A stretch of 64,000 nt of DNA from NCBI GenBank assembly GCA_025991245.1, contig BQMJ01000065.1, positions 1 through 64,000 on the forward strand. The letters run 5' to 3'. The notes under the pieces are model-generated. The model did no database searches and had not been told where the DNA came from. It saw nothing but the letters and a program-made list of their open reading frames with translations. Both the position numbers and the translations under genes were made by a program. Positions 23,555-36,031 of the stretch are shown here, in pieces. How positions within the stretch are numbered: position 1 is the stretch's first letter; each line of letters opens with the position of its first letter. The stretch is from Galdieria partita. Taxonomy: Eukaryota; Rhodophyta; Bangiophyceae; Galdieriales; Galdieriaceae.

Positions 23555-25956
23555 ATGGTTGCAATGCTTGTTGGTTGCTTTGCTTTTTCGTTTCATTCTG
23601 CATGTCCTTCCCCAGCCAATGTTGTTCAGTATCCATTCCAAACTAAGGTGTTTTGTGGAACCAAAGAGTGTCATTTATGGAGTAGAAGTTTTACAAAACC
23701 ATTGTCTTGTTTTGACAAGAAACGTCCCGGTTTTGGTTGTCGAAGAGTTGTTCTTGCTTCAGTCATAAATGGTCGTGGCAGAGACAGTAAAAGATATATT
23801 GACTTTAGAGAGATATTTGTACAAGACGATTTTAAAATTGACGAAAAGTTTAGCAATATGTGGTTGACAAACCTACCTGATCTTCCACAAGAGTGTTTGT
23901 TCAAAACTGTCGCGTCAGTTATTGGAGAGAAGGTACAAGTAGGAGGTAAAGTTTTCAAAGTTGGGAAAGAAACTTTTAAAGAGATAGCACCGTTGCTTGT
24001 TCCCAAGCAGTTTCCCAAAGATTTCCCAGTGGAAAAAAGTGCTGGGAAAATCTCCAGAATCTTTTTGAGAGGAGAGTTTATCAAGAGGTGGAATAGCCAC
24101 ATTGAAAGTCTTGATGCAGAAGGTTGCAGTCCTCCACCCCAGCAGATCATAGTTTCTGCAGCAAGTGGTCTAGGAAAGAGTGTAGATCTCTACTTGGCCG
24201 CTATTTTCTCACGGTATTGCAGGATTCCACTGCAATATATTGGAAACGCAGAGGCTTGGTTGAACGTTAAAAGCATCTCTCAAGTGGTTTCTCGCTACTT
24301 GAAAATGTTGCTTTTTATAAATGCAGACATTCTACAAGAAATGCCATGCTTTATGTCAATTGACTATGATTCTTTGAATGGTGCTCCCCTTAAAGATGTC
24401 ATTTATTTTGCCATAAAAGAGAAAGAAATATCTCTTTCTTCAGAAATTCGTGATACCATGATGCTGCATGCACCACGCAATATGTTGATAGTAGATGAAC
24501 ATAATGCGTTTTGGGGCAAGTTTGGTCGTGACATAAATGGATGGCCGGATTTCTTTCTCCTTTATACCAAATTGGCAATGATGAATACAGTAAGTAAAGG
24601 CTTTTTCTTTTTTTACAATGACTTTTTCATTTACTTGAGTAGCCTTATTGTGGAGTTCTTATTGCAGGTTCACAGCATCATCAATTTGAAGATAATTTGC
24701 CTAGTGGTTCTGGAAATATCAAACACTATTTGGAGCCTCTAAGTTTCAAAGAGTTTGACTTGTGGCAAGATTTACCTGATTATCCACCCATTCTTCGTCA
24801 ACATTCAGACGAAATGGTCGAACTTACTGGGTTGGTGCCTAGAATGATAGCCAAAATGGTAAATCTTGCCAAAACTCGTCCTGATGCTAATTTCGAAAGT
24901 CTAAAGACACGCTTCACCTCGAATTTATATTCTGAAATGACAAGAAGCCACAATGACTATCTTGATGGACTTAGGTCTGAAAGAGAAAAGAGGGCATTCG
25001 ATTCTATGCTTTATAAGCTATTCATGGATAGGAATAAACCCAATATTACAGTTGCAGACGGAGCATATCGAGATCGAGGTTTATTAGTTGTGGTTGACGA
25101 AGTCTACTTACGCTTTTATAACAGCGTTGCACGTGATATTTTGTTATCCTCTTTCCTTGAAAGATATGCTTCTGAGAATTACTTGGCTGAATTGTTTCAA
25201 CTTTATCGACGTGATCCAGGCACAAGAGGGCAAACTTTTGAAAAATTATTCTTTTTGTGGTTCATCAATAGAACAGAAGAAGTGACTATCCGTTCCGATA
25301 GCAAACCCTATAGGAACTTGAGTTTATCTTGTAATAGTTGGGTTCGGTTGATTGGAGATGAATTTGATCCTCCCATGAAAAAGTTTACTCATTCCTGTTG
25401 GATATTACTGGAAGAACGACATCCTCGATTTGACTATATTTTTGTGGATATTGTGAATTCTCAATGGCATATATACTTTTTTCAAGTATCGATATCTTCA
25501 TTTTATAGCCATAATCGTGACTCTGCTGCTATCGAAAACTCCTTTTTGCCACCTTCTTTCAAGAAAGACGTATGGAATACTTCAGAATCGGCCAACTTAT
25601 CAACTAGTAGTTCAAAGAGCAAACAAGGATCAATGGCAAGTTCCCAAAGTGGCCAAAAACGTAATAAGAAGAGGAGACGAGTGAGATTAACAGACAAGCC
25701 TCAGTTACTAAACTTAATTGGTTTGATTCTGAATGAAGAGTTTACCATCACGTTAGAAGAAGATGATTCTGGAAGGATTGTAGATTTTCGTTTATTGGAT
25801 TCCAAAGGTGTTGATTGGCGACACTGCATAAGTATTGTCTATGTTACTCCATTACCATTTAAGGAGGCCAAAGGTAGTTTATCAGTACCAGACTATATTG
25901 AGTTTCTTTGTAGTGAAGGCTTTTCTGAAAGATTTCGAGTTTTGTTGGAAAAGTGA
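23555..25956 (+). CDS. RHS/CRN-type P-loop ATPase, second subfamily
   Basis: Probably two exons: 23555-24589 and about 24676-25956, with a GTAAGT donor and a CACAG acceptor that keep the frame (a nearer CAG at 24667 would not). This reading needs cDNA support. The N-terminus (1-70) is Cys-rich and partly hydrophobic, possibly a targeting leader. Walker A ASGLGKS lies at residues 203-209 and Walker B LIVDEHN at 311-317. Exon 2 carries ELTGLVPRMIAKMV, which resembles the conserved TG-x-PR region of RHS proteins. A later strand pair, FDYIFVD followed by IYFFQVSIS, resembles the D...QxS/T end of RHS/CRN nuclease-like domains. A basic cluster KRNKKRRRVR suggests a nuclear signal. It differs from the other four genes here in its P-loop and C-terminus, so it is a separate lineage of the same broad class. 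Function is unknown. Confidence 0.6.
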
Positions 25957-26329
25957 TGCTTTACGATCCTTTGATGGAAGCAAAGTTGTTTTGAGGTTTA
26001 TGATTTACAAAGACTATGATAAATAATACTTTTTTGAATATTTTATTTGCTTGACTGGCAAGCCAATGAAGAATCATTGTGGAAGCAGAAAGTCTGATAT
26101 GGATGATTTGTTTGCTATAATAGAAGATGTATACATCCTAAAGTCATTTTTAGCACTTTGGATGGAAATCAACTCAACCTCAATTTCAAGTAAACAGCTT
26201 TGGCGAGCGTTTTGATTTAGTATCTTCAGTTGTATAGAATCACCTTGTTTTAAACTTGGAGACATGCTTTTCAGCCAAACGATCATTCAGAAAGTATTCA
26301 GGAAGCTCTTAAAGTCTGTCAGATAAACA
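25957..26329. other. Intergenic DNA after the second NTPase gene
   Basis: No gene is supported. The segment is AT-rich and precedes an old R2 copy. A short minus-strand open frame at 26074-26286 has no recognisable feature. Confidence 0.4.
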
Positions 26330-27000
26330 AATCTTTGCTAATGAAATTGTTGAGGAGAGATCGTCAATCACAAAAGAGAACCAATCACCTATTAGCAACG
26401 ACACATAAGTTGTCATTTTGAAGGCAAGTATGCTGATAAAAGACAACTAAGCAGCTTTTAATTCAGCTTATTTACAGAACAAATGTTTCATAATCCATAG
26501 AGTACAAATTGAATTGTAAAGAAATGGAGCATCCATTATTGACTCTATCTATCTTGTCAATTCTGTATAGGAAAACTATCAATGACATGATATCATTAGG
26601 ACTCACATAACAAGTACCAATATGCAGACAACGTTCCGTGAATTGACAAATACAGCAATCCAACAGTAGTCAACAACATATACTCTGATTTCCATTACTC
26701 TCTATACACAACTGAAAAAGTCTAGAAAATTTCAAAAAGGTTACGATCCAAGTAACAAAGTCAACCACCGACAATTCTGGAAAGACTAAGAGCACTTGAA
26801 TAGTAGAGAAACCAATTGAGTTGTCAAGTGTTACTTTCAATCTTGTCTGCTCTAGTAAAACAGTCATATAGTGCAAGAATAGAGGAAAAGCAACAACTGA
26901 ATGAGATATTTTCAAAATAAACTTCCAAATTGAACAAGACGTGAAACAAGCTAAAGCTGAAATTTAGCTATGTTCCACTTGTCGCACTATCTTGTTGCCT
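26330..27000. repeat. R2 repeat, diverged copy in front of the third NTPase gene
   Basis: The order of blocks in 22586-23060 can be followed here with many changes: AAGTATGCTGATAAA at about 26427, then TTGAATTGTAAAGAAATGGA, then GGACTCACATAACAAGTACC at about 26609, then the CAACAACTGAATGAGATATT tail. It ends about 240 bp before the start of the next gene. This is the second NTPase gene with an R2 copy directly upstream. Confidence 0.6.
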
Positions 27001-27242
27001 TGACACCCTAAAGAAAAGTTTCCTAATGTTTACGAGAACAATCAAACTGTTTACATTTGCTACAAATGTATGACGACACCACATCGAACGAAACAACAGA
27101 AATCGAGTAGTGAATGACATTTTACATTGTTTGAGAATGTAAATAAGAAAGAAGTTCGTTCTATAGAAATAGTTGTGAAAAAGAGAAACTACTTGGAAAT
27201 ATTCGCGTTGGCATTTTTCTGAATTTCAACACCTCATCCACT

Positions 27243-29323
27243 ATGTCGAGTGTTTTCCAACGAGAAGATATTTATGACACTGTTGTAGTCGATAGAGAGC
27301 AAGACTTGGTCTTAACAACTCGACAGTTGTACGTGTTGCAGGTTCGCCGGGAAGTCGATCGTTCTTTTAAACCAGTCATTCCTTTCGCCCCACATCTCTT
27401 TGGAGGTGGAAAGACACGATTCGTAAAAAGTTATTAAGAGCATGGGTGAAAGAGCACTAATAGGACCTGAAAACATAAGTGATTATGAAAAAGACCGCAC
27501 GAGATCCTTTCTGGACAAATTACATGAAGCAGTTCTACTTTATGTGGATTTGAGACGCCTAGAACCCACTGAACCCAAAGAAAATAGTCTGAAGTGGGCT
27601 GTCTACTACTTGATAATCAAGACTGCCTGCTTGCAAGTTGATATTTCATTGATGAGAAAGACACAAGCCTACGAGACTGTGGAAATGGAAGCCTTGAACC
27701 TAGTCACACTTTTACGAGACATATTAAACATGCGTACTGATCAGTTTCTTCTTGTTGCTTTTGATGAAGTTGGTGTTCTAGATGAGATTGACGACGTTTT
27801 TCTTTTCAAAAGGACCCCGGATGGTAGAGTTCGTCCTTACAATGACTTCTTTCGTATTGTTCGGAGACTCTGTAAACAAGACAATGTATTCTTTATTGTT
27901 GTTGGGAAAAGCAAGGGTTTAAGTATTAAGAATTATACAGCTTCAGTATCAAAGGTGTTATTGCATTTTATTTCGTTATCACCGTTAAACTCGTCCAGTA
28001 TCGTTGAATTCCTTGAAAAAAGTCATCTCGAAGAACAGACTCAATTTCGAGTTTGTGATATTCTATGTAGTCCTTCTTTTTCAGTAAATGAATTGGCAGA
28101 GGCACTATTGGAGTATACAGGTGGAGTTCCTGGTTTGCTTACTCGTGCAGTGAATATGCTTTTAAATTATGTACAAACAAGAGGACAATCTTTTAGGTCG
28201 AAAGATGAATGTCTATCGTGTATGAAGGAGGATGGTTTTAGAACAGTTTGCTCATCCCTTTGTAACACGTATATCAAGTTTGGATGAGGGTAGAAGAAGT
28301 GTACTTGATATGCTACTAATGATGGCACTATATCGTATACCCTTTAAAGCGGACGATGAACGCAACTCGGAGTCTTATTTATTTGATGTTGTTACTGAAA
28401 TGGGATTCTATCGATATCCTATTGACGATAATACTTTCCAAGTTCTGTTTCCAAAAGTGTTTATTAGAAATCTCAAAAACGCATCATCTTTCTCTTTATT
28501 AGAGAAGATACTTTTGGGATCACTTAATATGGAGCCAGTGGATTGTTTCTTTTCATCCAAATGTCGTGTATTTGAAGGAATTGTTGCGACCCGACTTGTT
28601 TTGATACTTTCTTCAACAGTACGAAATGAGTTTAGTGAGTTGTTGGGTAGATTATCTGCCATATGGAAAGATATGAAACTTCCTATCCATGGACCTTCAC
28701 CTCTTCATTACATGATGTTGGTTAGTTGTGGTGAAGCAAGGAGTGAATCAAGCAAGAAACGGAAAACATATGGATGTAATGAATGGAACGAGATTATTCA
28801 CGAAGCATTTTGTTTTGACAGAGTTTATATTCCAGTGGAAGCGAATTCTTATAGTCCTGATATTATGTTCAAATTACAATCTCCCGATGACTCCAACGTT
28901 CTTATGGTGGGAGTAGCTTGTAAAGGTCGTTGGAAATCGGAAGGAATTGGCTGGTCAGATATTATTGAAGAAGCTAAAAAATTTCTTGATCCTGTTTTTA
29001 ATGAATTTTTATCCCAAGCATTGGAATGTTATCATTGTATGCTTATTATATTTGGTACAAAATTAGCACTCAATGTTGCAAGCGAGTTGGGTAATCAGAG
29101 TCGATGTTATACGAGTGGAATGCGTATTGGAGGGAATCCTTTTTCAATTCCTCCAAATTGTGAACTTGTTATTCTTTGTGAAAGAGATGTAGCAATGCTC
29201 ATTGACAGAGAAGTATTGAATGGACTTGAAAGAGCATTCTCTACGAGTGATAATCCTCCTTTCGGGGATTTAGGATTCAACTTACTTCGAAGAGCCCGTG
29301 ACAGTTTCATGAGTTTGCAATAA
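27243..29323 (+). pseudogene. CRN-RHS-like NTPase-nuclease gene, broken
   Basis: A paralogue of the gene at 19119 and a closer relative of the inverted copy at 30110-32240. Visible parts in order are an N-terminal VVDREQDL motif, a P-loop FGGGKTRF, a Walker B LLVAFDEVG, a sensor-like strand FFIVVGKSKG, a GxP motif YTGGVPGLL, and a C-terminal nuclease-like core with SPDIMFK followed by VGVACKGRW. The coding sequence is interrupted, with about two breaks by eye, so it looks like a recent fossil; an unrecognised intron could explain one of them. It lies 240 bp after an R2 repeat copy. Confidence 0.65.
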
Positions 29324-30109
29324 AGTTGGAATTCTTACAATTCAAGTGTTCGTTCGATAATTGGCTCTGCGAGATGTGAATGAAATATGTTTGAAAACAT
29401 TTTATAAGACATACAGTTATATTCCATAACATGGGTTATTATCATTGAAGAGAGTCAATAGTTTACAAGTTGTATAATTGCTTGCATCTCTTTTTGGTTT
29501 TTCACTGAGTCTTCAAGTACATGTTTTTAAAATGAACTGATTGTCTGCTCCAGTATTGCTAGAGGAATACCGTAGTCTTGTTGGAATACTGTTACTTTCC
29601 ACGTTACTCTTAAAGAGGGTACAGAGGCCATACTGAGTTTGATCACATAAACTTTTGAAATTCAGTTTTACTGGTGTCCAGCTCATGTAACGAACAAGAA
29701 AGTCTAGTTGATAGCTCAAGAATTAACTTGTTGTCACTTTCTGATTTTTCCTTTATTGGACCCATAAAACCATGAAGAACATGTTGGAAGTGAGATATAG
29801 TTGAATCCAATCTTGAAGACATTCTATGAAATGGTAAACAGAAAAATAAGGAGAGCTTAGTTCTTTCTCATTAACCACAAAGACATTGAATTTGTAACAG
29901 TACATAACGAGTTCACAAGTAAACAACAATAAAATTGTACAGTTGCACTACTAAACTCGTTTAAGAATTATTCGACAAAGTACGATAGAATAGTCCAAAA
30001 ATAATGGAAAATTAGGAAAATTGACTTTCTTTACAAACGAATTGAACCTTTCGAATACTTCTCAAATGAACAAACCAACATGGATCCAAACAGCAATAAG
30101 ATGCTATTT
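29324..30109. other. Spacer between two convergent NTPase gene copies
   Basis: No gene is seen in this AT-rich spacer. It separates the tail of the plus-strand copy (27243-29323) from the tail of the minus-strand copy (30110-32240), so the two form the arms of a diverged large inverted repeat. Confidence 0.5.
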
Positions 30110-32240
30110 CTAAATATTTTTGGAAAGAGATAAAACCATTTCTTGCACTGTTGAAATTCCAATACTTCTCGAATGTGGATTATCCGTAGACTTGAAAGCA
30201 CTCCTTAAACTGGACAAAATATCTTTACCAATAAAGTTTTCTACATCTGATTCAGAAAGAATGATCAATTCACAATTACGAGGAATCCAGAAATCTCCTG
30301 CTATTCTATCGCCAAAGGAATAACAATGACTAGAATGATTCAAGTCAGTTGCAACACTAGTCGATAGCTTAGTACTCATGATGATCAACATGCAATGTAA
30401 TGTAGGATGAACAGTCACGACTTGATCATGAACTGGTTGCAAAAACTTGCAAGCTTCATCCACTATTTCATTCCATCTAATACCATTAAAACTCCATCGT
30501 CCTTTACAGGCAATACCCACAATCAAATTCTGTTCGCTCGTTCTTCCATGCAACTTGAATAATATATCTGGACTACGAGATGTTGGCTCAAATGGAATAT
30601 ATATCTTTTCGAATTCTAACATTTCTTCCACAATTTTTTTCCAGTCATTGATACCGAATGTATCTCTCTCTACTTCTGATGTAGATCTAGTATAATGTAT
30701 AGATTTCATATAGTAAGCAGTAGATTCAGAGGAAAACTTTACATTCATCTCTTTCCAAACAGAAGACAACTGACCAAGAATAGAAAACATCAAACTGTCT
30801 GTCGGGTGATAACAAAAATGTAAATAAAACATTGTGGCAACGAGACCTTCGAAAACTCGACATTTTGATTCATAAAAGAATTCCACAGGCTGTGACTTGA
30901 GGGTTTGTAATAGTAACCATTCCAATCGATCATTCTTTACACTTTGCTCAATATATCCAATCAGTAACTTGGGAATCAACACTTCATAACGTTCTTGATG
31001 GTTTTCATCTACAATCAACCGACGATAAAAGCACATATCTGTTACTAGATCAAACAGAAATACATCAAAAGTAGAGCTAAGGTGTACAAGCTCATCCAAC
31101 TCAAACCGAATACGATATAATGCCAACAAAGTAAGCATTTTTAACAAACGTTGACGCGTCTTGCTAAGACTACTCAAACGAGGCAACAATGGATCAACAC
31201 AATAATTTGTTACTATGGAATCATTCATTATCATCCAAAAGCTTTCTTTAGATAATAACAAGTGGTCTTGTGATAATTTACAATGCAAAAGGTAGTTGAT
31301 TGCTTTCACAAGTAAACCAGGAACACCACCAGTAAGTTCTAGTAACAATTCTGCAAGTTCACTGGTTGAAAAGTGTTGATGACAAAGGATTTGTGAAACT
31401 TTAGGACTCCCAGTAAACATAAAAGAAGAACTTTTCTCCAAATGTTCAATGATGCTATGCTTTTCAAGTGGTGAAAGAGGAATAAACGTCAACTCAACCC
31501 TGGATACTGAAATTGCGTAATTATGTATACTTAAGCCTTCACTTTTTCCAACAACAATAAAAAATACATTTTGCACTGCTTACAGAGTCCCGAAATAAAC
31601 CCAAAAAAGTAGTTGTATGGAAAAACTCTACCATCCTGGGTCCTTTTGAAATGAAATTCTTCGAAACTCTCACCTAGAACAACAACTTCATCAAAAGCAA
31701 CAAGAAGAAACTGATCAGTACGCATGTTTAACACTTCACGGATTCTCTTAACTAACACGGTAGTCCTAAGTTGCAGGACGTTGTAACACTCCACAGGACT
31801 CGGTTCTTCTTGAAACCCCGACTGCAGACAAGCAGACTTGAACAACAAATAATGAACAGCTCACTCCAGGTTGCGCTTTTCTTCAATGGGATTGATGGGT
31901 TTGAGCTCTGTCAAATCCACATAAAGTAGAATTGAATCGTGTAACTTGTCCAAAAACTCTTTCCTGGAAGCGTCTGAAGCAAAAGACGACAGGAAAGTTT
32001 CACGAAACCTCTGCAACAACTCCAAATAGCTTCGGCAAAACGTCGTTTTCCCGGAGCCAATAAGTGGGGCGCAAATGGGACGGACAACCTGTAATTGAGG
32101 CCAGTTGTTTCAACCCTCAGCTGCCCTCTGTTGAGATAAAGCTCACAAAGTGTGTCTGTAACGTGGTAGACGTCATCTTCACGGTCTACCACAATAGGCT
32201 CGAACGTGTCACGAAGAACCCACTTTTCACCTAAACTCAT
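30110..32240 (-). pseudogene. CRN-RHS-like NTPase-nuclease gene, broken, inverted
   Basis: A close paralogue of 27243-29323 on the opposite strand. Recognisable parts are an N-terminal VVDRED motif, Walker B LLVAFDEV, the FFIVVGKSEG strand, a GxP motif LTGGVPGLL, and the nuclease-like core SPDILFK followed by VGIACKGRW. The C-terminal two thirds forms one long open stretch, and the N-terminal third is disturbed. It is broken, with about two or three breaks, and looks young because most of the coding sequence is still open. Confidence 0.65.
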
Positions 32241-32329
32241 CGTCGCCCAAAATAAAATTAGTTGGGTTGCTTTCGTTTGTTAGCACAAAAAGTATTCAGA
32301 ATAGACTCAAATAGAACATTAGATTGTCT

Positions 32330-34270
32330 TTTATGGAGGATAATCGTTACAAAACAGTTTCTGTGTTTGGACATGGGTAGCAATATTGAAAGATTGAAAG
32401 GCATTCATACTGGAAGGATCAAATATTCCCTTGTCAACTGAGAGCCAGGAAGTTGTAAGATCTGAATGCTTTTCAAGTTTGTGAGACATGAAAGGTTTCT
32501 CAAGTGTGGAATAACCAACTTTGCCTTACGCATTCCGAATGCGTGGGAGTGGAAAGCACGATTGGCCAACACCTCCAAACGTTTGCAACTTTTGAAAATG
32601 GATTGGCCTGTCTGAGATTGGAATAGGAGAGAAAATAGGAAAATTTGTCTAGATGCTCTACTCAACGAGACTTTATATATAGTGTTCAATTCTTTCCAAG
32701 TTCCTCACGGGATTCGCTTTCAGACTACATGTTTAGAATGGATGGGCAATGAAGCACTTGATAAATTTCCAATTGGCCCTGATTTCCTCAAGTTTTTGCT
32801 TTGTCCAGAAGAATGGCTTCAAATAGATTAAAAGTCCTAAGGAAACTTTAGTTGTATTTGTTTATTGACGAAATTCGGAACATCAAAACAGATAAAGCCT
32901 GACAAAGGCACTCGAATGTCTACTGTTTATCGTTCCTTTTTAGGAGTTTTATTGAGCTTTTTAGCTGTGTCTTTTGTACTCTTTGTTTCCGCAGGGAGGT
33001 CGGACTCAACAACTAGTAGACAAGAAGATGCTATGCCTTTCTCGAATAATATTCAATGTTCTTCATTTGGATCCTTGTTCAGAAGAAACTGTAAAAGTCT
33101 TTGATACCAAATATGGAGTACAAGAACTAGTCAGTTTTAAAAGTACTTTTCCTAGTCATGGTAAAGGACGCCATTGGTTCTTCAAACAACTGTATACAGT
33201 TGTATTTGTTAGTATATTATTGATTGATAGATGTGAAAATTGGAATAGTTTTTGTAATCTTTCAGAGGATGAAATAAGAACGGAAATGGAGAAAATGATT
33301 CCAAATTGTTCTCTGACAATAACTTTCTCTGGTATGATAAAGGAATCAAGGATTTCTGTTTCTTCTATGCTTTTTGTCATTATTTTAGAATTTTGTATTC
33401 CAGTGAGAGAGACTTTGATACTTTTGAGTCATTCTAAATAATGTTTTGGACATTGCGAAACATTTTGGTTTTTGTTATCTGAACTGCTCGAGCAATGAAC
33501 AAGACAAAGACGTACAAACAATTCTTAGCCAAGCTGAAGAAACATTGTTCAAGTTGGTCTGTAGAAAGACTGTTTTGAAGGACATCAAAAGTTACTATCG
33601 AAAATTCACTCCTATTCGATTTATTTGAATTTCGTTCTCGTCGACAAGTGGTAGTCTCAAATGTGCGACTATATTTACTCTTTATGTTCGAAGGTGTTTC
33701 TGTTCCAAACTAGAAGAATTGAGTATATTTCGACATAGTCTTATAGAAGAGTATCCATAGAATATAGTAAACCGTTAGCAGCTTCAAGGTGGATCCTATT
33801 CTCAAGTATGTTTCAGCATTTAGTTCGACAGTGATTGGAATCAATACTTGTAGCGAAGAAACTTATAACTTGGAAACTATTTTTTGAAATGTATTTATCA
33901 AAAGATGGAATATTTGGTTTCATTCGACAGACCTGATGTTCTTATTCGAGTAGCAGATATGAAAGACAATCCTGTCCTTGTTATTCAAGATGAATCTTCT
34001 GCAAACGCCTGTGGCGACTGAAACCACTAAAGAGAGAGTATATTTGTTAGGTATTGCATTGAAATGTTTTCAAGTTCTGGTGTTGGACGCTCAATGAAAA
34101 AGGCACAAGTTGCTAAATTTTTACATCCAATGGCATCACAGCTCGAATTGGAGCAGAATCATTGAACAGCCATTCAGTTGAATGTAAATAACAAGTATAC
34201 TGAAGAAGTTTCCAGACAATGGAATGATAATCAGAAATGGATATTGGCTTTATCTTTGATTCTACCTCGA
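32330..34270 (+). pseudogene. Decayed copy of the NTPase gene at 19119
   Basis: Similarity to 19140-21200 can be followed in order: the start region, the region before Walker B, the segment around TCTTTCAGAGGATGAAAT (33257-33274, matching 20086-20103), and the nuclease-like region near 33900-34200 where the same short phrases recur. The copy is heavily broken with many interruptions and some missing pieces, so it is the oldest fossil of the cluster. The 3' end fades near 34,250. Confidence 0.7.
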
Positions 34271-36031
34271 CAGTCACTTGAACTCATATTTTGTGAATTT
34301 TGTCAAAAGTTGTACAAGTTGAGGCAAAAAAGTGACAAGGAGACGTGTATAGTACATTGCTTTAGTACAATTCTTCAACAACTTTGAGTCCTCACGAATA
34401 CTTTTAAAGATACTTACATGTACTGGTGATGATCCATCTTCCTTTGCCAGATAGAAACAACTTTCTATTCTGCAATAGCAAATACAGTGTTCAATAAGAA
34501 ACACTAGAGTAGCTTCAGCATCGGCTCTATGTATCATCAAAAACTGTATATGAGACGCACAGCACTGGGGACTCTATAGTCGTTGCATCATGTGCCACTA
34601 GTTTGGTTGTATGTTCACTTGATTGTAGAGTGTTTATATGGATGGACAGTTTCGAATGTAAGATATAATATGATATTGTGGAAAACTAGGAGAATTGTAT
34701 TTCTTTATTGTTCACTCTAACAACTCCGTACTTTCCTACACAACCCGTTCAATCATTTAGTAAAAACAAGTCAAGTTTTATTTGATGTTATACTTTCATG
34801 TGCAATGATCTTCAGTCAAGCGAAGAAAAGATCATTCAGTTGCAGAGACTCTGTGATTTTTAGAAATTTGGAATGTTAGACTCTACGTTCGTAAGCGAAT
34901 TGATCTTATTTGTATCTTTTTGTAGGAAACAACTCGAATTTTCTCGTTCCTTTTTAGTCTGAATGAGAGATGGAGAGAAGAAGTTGTACATTGTTTGCTT
35001 GAAATATCTTTCACAAGAGATTTTGATGAAATTTTATTAGACTTCCTTTGTAGTTAAGGTATTGACAATCGTCACAAAGGTGCGAGTCTTATTAGGAATT
35101 CGAAATTTTTTAGCAAAGTAATTTCTATTCACAGTTTCAGTTGTATTTCCTTGGTACTCTTAGAAAATGAAAGAAGCAAAGAAATCTTAGTCCTAACCGA
35201 ACCGACTTTTGAGCGTTGAATGTTGTATTGCTTTTGTGAAGTTTACCATACAATTTCATTTTGGACTCGTCAAGTTTTTGTTACAAGTACTTGGGTCTTT
35301 GAGAAAAATGTTGCTTAGATGGCTTTAGCTGTATTGTCGTTTTATCGTTACTGAACACTGGTCTCTGTCTATCCCTCTCTTTACATATATATATATATAT
35401 ACGTATGTTTGTTAAAAGTCACTTGACGCCATTCGACGTCTTATTTCACTCTATGAAAAGAAGACTAAAGTTATACGCGGGCTTTCTACAGGTACTCATT
35501 GAAATTGACCCGTTGTCATAACGCAATATATGGGAAGCATTACTTGGTTTTTTTACTTGCTGTTCTCTACTCACTTCTTCTTAAAATTACACTATTCCTT
35601 GTTGTCCTTTACAATCCCAATTCTATTCTTCGCTTCTTGAAAGTTACCAAGATACAACATAAAGTCGTTCAGATGCTGTAACAAGGTTTGAAACAACTGC
35701 CTGACAAACAAGTCGGTTGAGAAAGTGCGAAAAATTCTGTTGGTTTCTCATTTGCCCCATTTGCTTGGAGACATAGAATATTTTCAGTTTCTATTATTAC
35801 TGTGTGGTTATAAAAACTCCAACTCTACAAAGGTGCTTGTTCATATTTGACAGTCTTGGCGTCACAGGTAAATAGAGAAGGGCAAATGAAGAGTCATTTG
35901 TCTGAATTTAGACACGACACATACCCATTCTTAACTAAATCCATTCAGACTTGGAATGACCTTTTCTTGAGTATTGGGGTATTTTACAACTCTATTACTC
36001 AAAAACATTTCTTCTTTTACATACTTTGGAA
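34271..36031. other. Transition from the NTPase cluster to single-copy genes
   Basis: No gene can be supported. A minus-strand open frame at 34274-34540 begins with a His-Arg-Ala-Asp-Ala string that faintly recalls the last motif of DEDDh exonucleases, but it is short and alone. A (TA)n run lies at about 35383-35402. The last few hundred bases may hold the promoter, 5' UTR and possibly an unseen first exon of the gene starting at 36032. Confidence 0.4.

Noticed and set aside
34274-34540. Minus-strand open frame of 88 codons with an HRADA string, as a DEDDh exonuclease fragment
   Set aside because: Only one short motif is suggestive, and no other exonuclease motif lies nearby in any frame.
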